From: Acheta domesticus
Lineage: Eukaryota; Arthropoda; Insecta; Orthoptera; Gryllidae
DNA: 64,000 nucleotides
Direction of reading: 5' to 3'
Assembly (NCBI GenBank): GCA_031308135.1
Contig: JAHLJT010000631.1
Location: forward strand, 211,094,731-211,158,730
Shown here: piece by piece, positions 11,399-22,379 of the stretch
Layout: the number at the start of each line of letters is the position of its first letter
Position numbering within the stretch: the stretch's first letter is position 1
Position numbers and translations under genes: made by a program
Notes under the pieces: model-generated
The model's database searches: none
Seen by the model: only the letters and a program-made list of their open reading frames with translations
Told to the model about the DNA's origin: nothing

Positions 11399-12366
11399 TT
11401 GCCTATTGTTTTCCTGGAATTGGCGATTGCTTACAGTTAAAGTATTAGGAAAAATGTTTTACATACTCGATTTCCATCAAAATAAATAGAGGTACTGAGC
11501 CTCTTTTATTTCTTAAAATTTTGGGTCTGGCATCTTGGTTTGCTAGTTGGAACACATTTTAGAATAAAGGAAGTTTGTAGCTGCCAGAAACCGCAATTCC
11601 AATATTCTTCATGAATTGCTTCTCGTCGTTCTTCGGCAAATTTCTTGCATTTACACCGACAAGTATGCTGGAATGGTTGGATAATTTTTGCAGGCACTGT
11701 TCTCCCGGTTACAGATGTGTACTGTTGTCCCAGATTTCTCAGTGTCTTCCTTTTATTGGCCTTCCATGACTCCACATTTCACTGCCTTTTTCTTTGAACA
11801 TTCTTTTCTGAGCTTGCTGCAGATTCTGATTCGATGTTATTTTGTTCATTTGTTGTTTGCATTTCATCGTGACCGGAAGTTGGGTGATCAGAAGTGGTTG
11901 AAACTGTTACACCACATTCATCATCTCCAGAACATGAATTGAGAATAGAAAAATAACATCACTGACATGAGACATAAAATTTAGGGGGAAACCTTTACAA
12001 GATGATTATTGTTGATTTTTTTAAGGTTATACTATGAATTAATAGTGTTAAAATCTCCCTTTTTTCTTCCGCTCATTTAAATAGCAGTGCTCCATAAGTT
12101 ATTACTACAATGGTACCAGTAAATTTCACCCACTTAACACATCTTAAATACTTTAGTGACATAGTGGTATAAGTCACACTTATTATTTTCGTAATCGATT
12201 TCGTAAGTAGTGCATTTTTGTGGGAACTAAAAGGTTAACATTATTGTAACTTAAGGTGTGCTGATCGCATAAAAATTCTGTCTAAGGTTTTCAAGCGAAG
12301 CACGGGACACTAAAAATATGAAAAATTCCTCTCTGGTATTGCAAACTAGCTTCATAATTTACTGAC

Positions 12367-12538
12367 CTTGCTCAGGAACATAATGGTTATCTTTAATCGA
12401 ATCATCTGCTGATAAATCTTCATCAGACGTTTCAGAACCATAATCAATACTTTTACAGTCATTATCACTCATATTAAGAACACTTTTCTTCTTCTTCGAA
12501 CACGAGTTGAAACAAGGATCGTAAGGATGGTCAGCCAT
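12367..12538 (-). CDS. Exon 1 of the DUF7869-type pseudogene
   Basis: Open for 57 codons from the ATG at 12538 to a splice donor (CAAG/GTCAGT). It begins MADHPYDPCFNSCSKKKKSV and continues with an acidic Ser/Asp-rich stretch ending YVPEQ. Such acidic starts ending in a YxP motif are common at the N-terminus of this family. It is intact itself, although exon 2 downstream has two stops. Too short to stand as a gene alone. Confidence 0.5.
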
Positions 12539-13346
12539 GTTACCACTTGTACCGTTGTAGCGGGACCTTCACAAATCAAAATATTAAATTCACTTGTACC
12601 GCTTCCCAGTAAATAGCATCAGTTGCCATTAATCACTCGTTACGTTCTTCCATTCAAAAGTATGACCCTAAAGCGTGAAAATAAAGCACTTAAGTCAATT
12701 TCTGGAAAAAATGTCACTGGTACCGTTCTGGTTTTGACCCACTCATATATATCTTGTATTCCCTACGCATGTATTCGTTTTAGTGAATAACTTAATATCT
12801 GGCGAACGCGGGAGAAATTGGAACGGAGCAAATCTAGTGAGCCCTCCCCTCTGTGTAAGTCAGTTGACGCTTCGCTACTTATTGACCAGTTGGGGTGACG
12901 AGGGTCAAGCCTTCGGCCTTCACAATTTTCATAAAACAACTTTGAGACTGCAACGAAAATTTTCAAAGCAGTTTTATCACAAAATATATCTCGCAATCCC
13001 ACGAGACGTCTCACTCTCGGGCAGCCATCTTACTTCAGCCAGCATGCGGCTAATGCCTACATTTGCTGAGTACGCCCGAAATTATGCCATTCATTACATA
13101 CCGATTTATACATACACTGTGGCTAAAGTGCGCATTAACCGGATAATTCGCGAATTAGTCATGTTTGGGACTGAAACTATACTTCGTTATATTTATCTTG
13201 TGCATTATAACACTCTTACAATTTAATAACATACCGTATGAAAAATAAAGACTGTGCTCTCAAAACAAGAGGATTTATGAAATTACTTTGTAGGACTAAA
13301 AATGATACCGATCTCAATACTTTAGATTAAATAATACAGAGAAGTG

Positions 13347-13798
13347 TTAAGGCTAAATGTACCGAAAAAAACTTGTAGGAAAATTCAATAGATCGCAGCA
13401 CCATCAGCAGGAATTTACTTTACCGATAACGTCTGAACAAATGATCCGATTTTCGATCTGTAAACGGCATTTGACTCCTGTTTATAATAGAATTTACGCT
13501 ACGAAGCCCTTTTTTCAAAAAAACTAGCAGAAACTCGATTTTTAAAATTTTTCTCGTACTTCCGGTAACAATTTCAAAAATGTGGGCTTATAGCGCGATG
13601 GCGACACGCTTCCAGAATCCAACGCCGTGTCAAACATGCAAATCGGATAAATAGGAGCGACGGTAAGTGAAATTTCGAAAAACACCTCACCCCACTCCCC
13701 CTTCCCTTTCCCCTTCCACGCCGCCGGGACATCCGCCCCTTGTGGGCCGGGCGGCGCGGCGAAGCCGGCACGGGCGAGCCGGCGCGGCGACGGGCTCG
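13347..13798 (+). repeat. Outer foldback arm T, left
   Basis: Inverted repeat of 19433-19883. From the TTAAGGCTAAATGTACCG end to the inner end GCGACGGGCTC the match is close, and over the last 330 bp or so I find one mismatch (GGTAAC against GGGAAC). The inner part is a GC-rich patch (CCTTGTGGGCCGGGCGGCGC) inside otherwise AT-rich sequence. A diverged same-strand relative lies at 16075-16222. Confidence 0.9.
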
Positions 13799-14289
13799 AA
13801 ACGGGCACGATGCAACAAATTCTCTACTCACTACAAATGGTACAGCATTTGGTGCAAAACTAAATATTTGCCTGCAAATATCAACATAAACTAGACAATT
13901 ATAATTCCTTTTCATACAGCTCCATTAGGTCACAACAATGACACTAATTCACAGATATTCGCGAGCGCAAAGTGAATTCCATTGTTGGAGACCCTGCATT
14001 GTCGCTATTCTGAGAGCTATTAATTCTTTTTACTTATTTCAAATATTTCAAAATAAACAATTTCTAAAATATTAATGTGTAAGTCTATAACAAAGTTCGA
14101 ATGTAAAAAACGAAGAAAGAAATAATATACAAAATTGCACATTCTAATTTACGACGCATCCAGCTGTCCGAAAGCGCAGTAAATTTACAGCGGCCTATTA
14201 CGTTTGTCACAAATTAAAGAAAAACTACTCGTATTTTGAAAAAATTAAGTATGACCGTATTTTATTTTATTTATTTATTTGTCAAAAAA

Positions 14290-15830
14290 CAGAAACAGAA
14301 TGGCACAGACTTTCCCGTATTAGTTTTCTATTTTCCTGGGTCTTCGCTAGCTATTCGGAATTGCCACATACTCTTTCTTGCCAGCTACCATCTATCATCG
14401 CCAAAAGTACATTTTTTTGTCATTTTCTTAATTTTTCGGTTTCCTATTGGTAGAACAGAAACATTAATTTTAGAATATTAAAGAACACAAAAACCTAGCC
14501 GTAAATGGCAATTTTCTTTTAAAAATTATGTGCCGTTTAAGAGAAAATGGCGTTTTAGCACTACTAAAAATGCGAAATTTGAAGCTCATTTTCACAGAAC
14601 ATTTTTGAGTTTTCAAAATATTTTATTTGAAGTTATTTGAAGCACTTACACTCACAAATATAATCATCTTTACAAATTGCGGATAATGTGCATATTAAAG
14701 ATGTGAGAGATCTTTCAAAAAATTTACATTTATATAATTTTTGAAAAAAACAAAAAAACTCAAAATAAACTTCACGCTATACTAATGAGTGTAATTAGCA
14801 CTATCCGTTACAAAAGTTTCAAGAAAAAAATTGCAGCCATATACGAGAAAATGACGTTTGAGCATTTCTGAAAATGCCGAAATTTGAGCTACTTTTCACA
14901 GAAAACGGTAGTGTTTTCGAGAAACTTTACTTGACATTATTTAAAGCATATATACTCGTAAATATAACAATGTAAAAAAATCGCCGATAATGTAAATATT
15001 AACGACGTGAGAGACAAGTAAAAAAATTTACATTTTGGTAATTTTTGAAAAAACCAACCGATAGACCAAAATGGCTTTTATGTCATTGATAGAGTACATT
15101 TACCACTATCCCTACCAAAAGTTTAAAGAAAAAATTTGGAGCCGTTTTTGAGAAAATTTTGTTTTTGTAATTTTTTAAAATTGCACATATTGCACGCAAT
15201 ATTGCACGAAAACTACCAAAATTGTGAAAAACATTTACATGACCTTTATTAAAGAACTCAATATGCAAACAAATTTTATTTGAAGAAAAAATCTATCTTC
15301 AATTTTGTAGTTGGAGAAAGACGCCGAAAAAAATTCAAACTTTCACAATTTTCGAAAATTCAGAGCTGTACGTGACAATCGGACCTATGCCATGTTAAAA
15401 AGTGTATTTTCCTCTATTCATACAAGAAATTGAAAGAAAAAATTTGGAGCCGTTTTTGAGAAAATGTTGAAAATCCCCGGGGGGCTTCATATAAAGTACC
15501 CCCAAATTTTAAAGAATCTTTTTCAAAATCACAAAGCTTCGACTAGAATCAGATCGACTGGGGAATATCAATTTTGAAGAAAATCGACCGAACGGTTTAG
15601 ACGCTAGCGTTGACCACAGATGGACAGACGGACGGAATGCCGTCAATCGATTTTTTAAGTATAAAGAAGCAACAAATCATGGATTTTGACCACACACGAG
15701 ATAGAGGATTTTTTCTTAATTTAGCAACTGGTTTTATCCACTTATTCGTTTTCACGGCCCGGCAATTAATTTTTTTCCGCCGAAAACTGGCCATTTTTTC
15801 GCGCAGCATTACATAACTTCCCTATACTAC
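14290..15830 (+). repeat. FBR repeat with internal subrepeats, left
   Basis: Composite repeat. Segment A (14290-14470) contains CTTTCCCGTATTAG and TTTTTCGGTTTCC. Roughly 300-bp subrepeats follow, each with GAGAAAATGNCG, AAATGCGAAATTTGA-like, CACTCACAAATATAA-like and GATAATGTNNATATTAA words (start points near 14530, 14840 and 15140). Then come the internal words seen at 3.8-4.1 kb and the FBR end block at 15560-15810. The corresponding minus-strand block is 16858-18915. Confidence 0.75.
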
Positions 15831-15843
15831 GTATATCACTCCG

Positions 15844-15861
15844 CGTATACGTACGTATACG
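15844..15861. repeat. Perfect 18-bp palindrome
   Basis: CGTATACGTACGTATACG is its own reverse complement. It lies just outside the left FBR end, near the centre of the foldback structure. Confidence 0.7.
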
Positions 15862-15868
15862 GGAAAGT

Positions 15869-16222
15869 AAAAATGAACTAACTGCGTAAATATCACCCAT
15901 ATTCCATCTCCTCACATCGTATTTTAGATATATTTTACTTCTAAGATCGTCCATTACCATTTCACTACCGGAAAGAACAAGCAGAGATAACGCAAGAGCT
16001 CTTTTATCCTACGATTCGATTGATCATTTCAAAACGGCGTTTGTCACCTTGATAGAATTCACCTGGTTAATTCCCTCTTCCAAGAAAAACAGCCGAATCG
16101 AATTTTTAAAATGTTTTTATACTTGCGGACATATTGAAAAAGTGGTAAAATAGCGCGCTGGAGAGATGCACCCTGAATCTAACGGCATATCATACAGTGA
16201 AATCGGATAAATAGACTTCTCT
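15869..16222 (+). repeat. Inner foldback arm C plus diverged T relative
   Basis: 15869-16121 is a near-identical inverted copy of 18934-19178: AAATGAACTAACTGCG, ATATCACCCATATTCC and CAAAACGGCGTTTGTCACC all recur with only a few mismatches. The part from about 16075 on resembles arm T at 13500-13660 (TTAGCGCGC-type word, CATACAGTGAAATCGG, ATAAATAG), so it is an old T-type end. Confidence 0.8.
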
Positions 16223-16857
16223 AGTCATGTAAAAAAATGATCTTCAGTAACGTCAAAATTCTGTTTCGCGGTACTGCTTGACGATCTCATGGCTAAAGTC
16301 CGGATGTAATGTGATTACATATGTTTTGTCTACTGTTCTCATTTTGGAATCTTGGCGAACTGTTGCAATCCTAACAAAATATTTAAATTTTTCGTTACAA
16401 ATTTTATACTGTATTACGTATTTTACATATTTTGCTGATCATTTAATATCTGCTTAACAGTATATTTATTATTTATTAATATTAAGATATTTTCACAAAT
16501 CTACCAAATTTTCTTGAAATTATTTCCGAAAATATATTTAATTAATTTTGAAAAATAGTTTTTATTTAAATGTGTGTTTATATTTTAGCAATGAGCGTAT
16601 TTGTCTAATACTAATTCAGAATTGCTGACATTCCTATGTGCTGCACATAAAGATTTCGAACAGAGTGCTTCAAAGATTTTCTGTTCGTCTCTGAGTTTTC
16701 TACGTGCATCTCTTTGTTTTCATTGCTGATAGAGAGAAATAAAAAATAAACAGTAGGCAGAAAAAGTAGTTACTTTTAAATTCGATATAATTAATATTTT
16801 ATTAATGGAATTTCAAATTGTGAACATTTATTTTACTTTATCTCTCTTCTCAATCTT

Positions 16858-18915
16858 CATACGAAGAGAAAGTTATATCGTGCGCAGGAAAACTCTCAAA
16901 GCCGAGTCCTGGTAATGAAAATGTGGATAAATCCTGTTGTTGTATAGCAAATTACTTCCTGTAACTCGTGGTGTAGCCAGAATCCATGTTTTGTGGGTCC
17001 TTAATACCGAAAAATTGATTGACGGAAAAACGTCCGTCAGTCTCTCTGGTGTATGTGAACAACATTAGCGTTTACACTGCGTACAAATTTTTCCAAACTG
17101 GAAAAAAAAAAACTGCTGTCGATCTACTGTCAGTCGAAGCTCTGCAATTTTCAAAAACGGTGCATTACTTTTTGGAGATACATTACACGAATCCCCCCGG
17201 ATATTTTAAGTAATTGCTCAAATATGGCTCCAAATTTTTCTTTATATTTCTCGTAAAAATGGAATAAAATACACATGGCTTAGGTCCGATTTCACTGATA
17301 ACTGAATTTTCGAAAATTGCAAAAGATTGAATTTTTCGGCGTTCCTACAATTACAATATTGACGATAGAGACTTTTCCTTTCTAAGAAATTTTTTGTACA
17401 TAATTAGTTCTTTCATTAAGGTCATGAATTTTTTTTTAAACAATTTTTGTAGTTTTGGCGCAATCTTGTGTGCAATATATGCAACTTTAAACGATAACAA
17501 AGCAAGGTTTTTTCAAAATCGGCTCCATTTTTTCCCTTTAAACTATTGGTAGGGATATTGCGAAATGTACTTTAAGAGATGACATAAACGCTATTTTGCT
17601 CTATTCTTTTGTTTTTTGCGAAAATAACACAAATGAAACTTTTTGAATAGCCTGTCACGTCGTTTATATTTACATTATCGGCGATTTGTTCACATTATTA
17701 GATTTATGAGCACACGTGCTTTAAATTATATCATTTAAAGTTTTTCGAAAACTAAAAATTTTTTTTTGAAATGAACTCGAAATTTCGCATTTTCAGAAAC
17801 GCTCAAACGGCATTTTTTTCTGAAAAAGGTTCCAAATTTTTCGTTCAAAGTTTTTGTACTTATAGTGCGAAATGCACTGTCTAAGGAAACAAAAAAGGTT
17901 TTGTTTGTATTATTTTGTTGTTGTTTTTCTTCAAAATTTACACAAATGTATTTTTTAAATATTTCGCATGCCTTGTATGCACATTTGCAGCGATTCATAA
18001 ACATTATTGCATTTGTGAATGGAAGAGCTTAAAATATCTTAAAATAAATTTAAAAAAAAAAACTCAAAGATTCCTGTGAAAAAGGGCTTCATATTTCGCA
18101 TTGACACAGATGCTTAAACACCCTTTTCTTAAAAACGGTTTCAAGTTTATGAATGAAAATTGGTTGTAAAGGACAAGATTTCAGTCTTCTTTAATATTCT
18201 AAAAGCAATATTTTCAATCTACCATTAGGAAACCGAAAAATTGAAAAAAACCTAAAAATACGTTGGGTGCTTTAAATGGCTGGTGGCAAGATGGGGCAAG
18301 GCCATAAATCTAGCCCATGCCAACAAAATAGTAAATTTTACTACGACAAAGTCCGAATAGCTGGCTGAGACTATAGGAAATTGAAAACTAATACGGGAAA
18401 ATCTGTGCCATTCTGTAGCACCACTAGTTACTTTCTCGTGTTAGTTACACAAAGTTATGTAATGCTGCGGAAAATCTATTTCGAGGTAAATGTATTTTTT
18501 AAGTGTCTCTCACGCCATTAATGTTCACATTTCCAGAAATTTTATACATTATTACATTTGTGAGTAGAAGTGCTTTAAATGTCACCAAATGAAGTTGTTC
18601 GAAAACTCGAAAGATTCTTGTGAAAATTCCGATGCTTCCATTTTCGCATTTACGCTTAAACGCCATTTTCTTAAGAGCGGTTCCAAATTTATCAATGAAA
18701 ATTCCTATATAGGACGAAGTTTTACTCTTCTTTAATATCCTAAAAGTAATATTTCGTATCTACCATTAAGAAGCTGAAAAATGAGAAAAGTTCAAAAAAT
18801 GTATTTTGGGCGGCGATAGATGTCAGCAAGATGTCAGAAGATGGGGAAAGATGGTAAAACTGACCCAGACCAAAGAAATTAGAATACTTTACTATGAGAA
18901 AGTATGTGCAATTTG
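16858..18915 (-). repeat. FBR repeat with internal subrepeats, right
   Basis: Minus-strand counterpart of 14290-15830. The end block (GTGTAGCCAGAATCCATG, TTTTGTGGGTCC) lies at 16960-17010, subrepeats span 17100-18730, and two A-type segments lie at about 18205-18420 and 18735-18915. The A-type segment is therefore present twice here but once on the left, showing an internal duplication or loss. Confidence 0.7.
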
Positions 18916-18933
18916 GCCTAAAGTACGAAAACG

Positions 18934-19178
18934 TTTTAAAAATTCGATTCGGCTGTTTTACTTGGAAGAGGGAATTAACCAGGTGAATTCTATCAAGGTG
19001 ACAAACGCCGTTTTGAAATGATAAATCGAGTCGTAGGATAAAAGAGCTCTTGCGTTATCTCTGCTTGTTCTTTCCGGTAGTGAAATGGTAATGGAAGATC
19101 TTAGAAGTAAAATATATCTAAAATACGATGTGAGGAGATGGAATATGGGTGATATTTACGCAATTAGTTCATTTTTTT
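18934..19178 (-). repeat. Inner foldback arm C, right
   Basis: Inverted partner of 15869-16121. A 97-bp stretch compared by eye (GTGAAATGGTAATGGA to GTTCATTTTT) shows two mismatches. Confidence 0.85.
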
Positions 19179-19432
19179 TTAATCAGCACCAAAGTGGGAT
19201 CGGTGTTTTGAGTGATACCTCAGACATTCTTATGATGGTATTCGAAGGAAGATGGAATATGTGAATAAGATAATAGTTTTATACTACTATTAAAGATGAT
19301 ACGAGACCGTTTGCCCCTATTACAGCATCACTAGTTTCATATTTGGGTTAAAAATATCTTGGGATGCGAAGTGACGGAAGCATCAAGGAAGTGACAGGGT
19401 GTCTGGCTTGCTGCCCCCGAAAGTTCAGCCAA

Positions 19433-19883
19433 GAGCCCGTCGCCGCGCCGGCTCGCCCGTGCCGGCTTCGCCGCGCCGCCCGGCCCACAAGGGGCGGATG
19501 TCCCGGCGGCGTGGAAGGGGAAAGGGAAGGGGGAGTGGGGTGAGGTGTTTTTCGAAATTTCACTTACCGTCGCTCCTATTTATCCGATTTGCATGTTTGA
19601 CACGGCGTTGGATTCTGGAAGCGTGTCGCCATCGCGCTATAAGCCCACATTTTTGAAATTGTTCCCGGAAGTACGAGAAAAATTTTAAAATCGAGTTTCT
19701 GCTAGTTTTTTTGGAAAAAGGGCTTCGTAGCGTAAATTCTATTATAAACAGGAGTCAAATGCCGTTTACAGATCGAAAATCGGACCATTTGTTCAGACGT
19801 AATCGGTAAAGTAAAATTCACTAAACTTGGTGCTGCCACGTGGTGGCGACAAATTGAACTAGTGTCGGTACATTTAGCCTTAA
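19433..19883 (-). repeat. Outer foldback arm T, right
   Basis: Inverted partner of 13347-13798, including the GC-rich inner patch. The spacers just inside the two T arms (13799-14280 and 19179-19432) do not match each other, so the arms behave as discrete units. Confidence 0.9.
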
Positions 19884-19889
19884 GGTACA

Positions 19890-21060
19890 AGTCAGATATC
19901 TCTTTCATAGCTCATTTAATGATTTCTTTCATATCACCTGATTAACGTTTCATATTCTACTATATCCTCTGCATTCTTCCTTCATTTAATCCTTTAAGTG
20001 CGTTAAATTCAAGTTTTCTTCACTTTCCGCTAACTCTACGTCTAGGACTTTTAATTCTCTCATTACCTATTTCCTTACTGCAGATGGCAAACTTATCTTT
20101 TCTCCATGAAATCTCTTTATGATAAAGATGAAGGTGTATGGTTTTCATACTTTTCAATTCTATCTTTTCTTTCAAATACATCACAACGTTTTCATCATGC
20201 AAAGTTCCATTAATTGTTATCAAACCACCATCGTTATTAGTTGACATTTCATTTCTTACACGCAAATTATATATTCATTAAGGATGCGAGATTTTAACTC
20301 TAAAAGGAATGTTTTAAGGTAAGCAAGATGGAAGATTTCGTAGCGAAGTTGAATGAGGTTCTAGATTGCAGTTTTTTTTATAAGTTTTGTAGTTTTCCCC
20401 CGAGAATAAGACCAGTAAACTGTTTTATTTATATGAGACATGAAGTTACAGTTTCACTTTAACGTTCTTCAGACTCCAAATTTTTAACGATGAGTAGTTG
20501 ATTAACTCTCGGGTTCATGTAGTACTTTAATTTCCAATACAAGTGAAAATAATTTTCTCACGTCAGGTGCTAAGAAACATTTCGATGAAGAAACACATAT
20601 CTCGGATATGAATCACGAACCACAGGTGGTAGTTAGAACTCCTGAATTCGAGAGCACCAGGGTCAGACTTTCAAACCATTTCAATGCACGAACTCAGGAG
20701 AGTGCTTTGGACTGACTCTCCTTTCCTTGTTGCTCATGAACTCACATGTTGAATGCAAACATCGGATTAATCGAATGTCTTTAGAGATCGTCCGACGAAA
20801 AAACTTTCGATGGAAAGATTTGCGAGTTTCATGACCACGAGAATTTATAAGAACACTTAAGAATATCTCAAGGTGTAAGATTCGCACGACTACTTACTTG
20901 CTCGCTTACTACCTGGAAAATATTCAATAGACCGTTGCTCCCGTAATAACCTCACAAGTAAATAAATATATTGAATATCACATCGATTTCCATTAAATGT
21001 TCATCTCTGGCCAAAGTGAATGAATACTTACACAAAAGATAAACACTTTGATATTGTGAA
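19890..21060. other. AT-rich sequence, no recognised gene
   Basis: No protein-like frame or repeat recognised. Confidence 0.35.
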
Positions 21061-21075
21061 ATTTCCATTTTTGCT

Positions 21076-21076
<1 letters not shown>

Positions 21077-21131
<55 letters not shown>
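21077..21131. repeat. (AAT)n microsatellite
   Basis: About 18 uninterrupted TAA/AAT units. Confidence 0.95.
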
Positions 21132-21132
<1 letters not shown>

Positions 21133-21439
21133 TTAGGTATGCTTTTTCGTTTTAAAAGATTGCAAAATTGAAAAATAATATGACATTACCGCGAATATTA
21201 TTTTAAAAATTAAGTCTTATAGAAAAAATATATATATAAGAAATATAACGTTTAATTTCCAGGAAGAATATTTTCAAGCCATTGAGTACAAAAAGAAAAT
21301 ACATTTGAACTTTTCCCTCAACATTCACGGTATGTTTTCTTCCTACAGATTCACAGCCCACACAGATTACAAAAGAGTATCTAATGAGGATGCTCTTTAT
21401 CCTTATTAGATACTGTGAGGATGCTACCTCACAGCAGTC

Positions 21440-22360
21440 GCATGCTTTTGTGCTGAGTCCGCTGAGGGCGATGCGGTGGGGGGTTGGGGAGGCGCTGAGA
21501 GCCTAGGCGGCGGGACGTGCGCCCGATGCGAGCGATTGCGAGTGGGCGGGGCGGGGCAGGAGGGGCTGCAGCTGGGGAGCGCGCGCGGGCGGGCCGGCCG
21601 GCCGACCGACCAGCGCTGTCACCCGCCTCGTCTCGTCTCGTCGCGTCCGTCCGACGCGGTCCATTGTTCCCGCGTAGGGCCGTCGCGCCCGGCTCGGCCC
21701 GGCCCGGCCCGGCGCCCGCAACGGGACTCGGGACGTGCCCGCGTGTGCGCCAGCCCTCCGTCCCCGCCGCGCCCCCGCCGCTCCGCCGCCCCGCCGTCGC
21801 CGCCGCCGGCCCAGAGTGCGTAACGAGTGTGCCTCGCGGCTGCGTCTTCGCCATCGCTTGCGGGCCGCTGGCGGGTGACGTGTCCGAGACAATGCCCCTA
21901 TTGTTAGCCGCGGGCGCAGCTTCGCCGGCCGGGCCGCGTGCTCCGGGTGCTGATCCCGCGGGAGGCAGATGATCCGCCGCCAGATACGTCATAAGCGAAC
22001 CGTTAATTGGCATTGTTTACACTTGGCCCCGCGGGGATGATGATGGATACCGGGCGCGGCTCCCCATTTCACTTCCTCGCTGCCTCCGCGGCGTGTTAAT
22101 GAACCTGGACGTGCGTTGCCTTATTCGGGCGAGGAGAAGCGGTCGTTAGTCGAGACCTCCGATGTGTAGTGTCTCGGGGGCTGGCTGCGCGTGGACACTA
22201 AAACAGACCCCGAGGACCACCGCTGTAACTTACTCGGCTGTAAATGTCTCGGGCGCCACACGAGAAGTAATTGTCTTATTTTATCTGAACGCCCAACGAC
22301 AATAGTAAAACTGAATATAGGACTGAGTGAAGCATTATTTGCAAACATTGGAGAAGGAAG
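21440..22360. promoter_or_regulatory. CpG island followed by a conserved-looking flank
   Basis: From about 21460 to 21960 the sequence is CpG-dense with short tandem words (GGCCCGGCCCGG, TCGTCTCGTCTCGTCG). From 21960 to 22350 it becomes balanced and motif-rich: GTTAATTGG, CATTGTTTAC, GTAATTGTC and TTATTTTATC. I see no coding frame with protein-like composition, since the long ORFs are compositional. It looks like a promoter or enhancer of a developmental gene whose exons lie outside the window; this is inference. Confidence 0.4.
22002..22020 (+). promoter_or_regulatory. Composite homeodomain/SOX/FOX motif
   Basis: GTTAATTGGCATTGTTTAC contains a TAATTG homeodomain core, a CATTGT SOX-type core and a TGTTTAC forkhead core, overlapping within 19 bp. 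Each core is degenerate alone; the packed arrangement is what is notable. Confidence 0.3.
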
Positions 22361-22379
22361 GAACATTACTTAGGTAGAA

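Larger units (their letters stand above)
11283..12538 (-). pseudogene. Broken two-exon gene of a DUF7869-type transposon-associated family
   Basis: Exon 1 runs 12538 to 12367. Exon 2 starts at about 11924, after a CTGGAG acceptor. The join keeps phase (exon 1 ends on base 1 of a codon) and gives an acidic Ser/Thr/Asp-rich N-terminus. Exon 2 then encodes RNLGQQYTSVTGRTVPAK, a CRCKCKKFAEERREAIHEEY block and, further on, DGNRVCKTFF. From memory, this order (RNxGxxY, paired cysteines, then CKTFFLNTL) marks the N-terminal region of arthropod proteins that carry a DUF7869 domain and multiply like transposons. TGA at 11779-11781 and TAA at 11506-11508 interrupt the frame, and a frameshift near 11450 moves the NTL-VSNRQFQ part into another frame. 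The C-terminal domain is absent; sequence from a second duplicated unit with an Asp run follows instead. Non-functional as it stands. Confidence 0.7.

Noticed and set aside
12783..13226. 147-codon plus-strand ORF
   Set aside because: Normal-looking composition, but no recognised domain, and an overlapping minus-strand ORF exists. I cannot support it as a gene.
14236..14481. 81-codon ORF inside the FBR block
   Set aside because: Lies in the A-type repeat segment. The inverted copies at 18.2 and 18.8 kb do not keep the frame.
21429..22013. 194-codon minus-strand ORF
   Set aside because: Ala/Pro/Arg/Gly-rich in a CpG island, with competing ORFs of similar length on the other strand and no recognisable motif.
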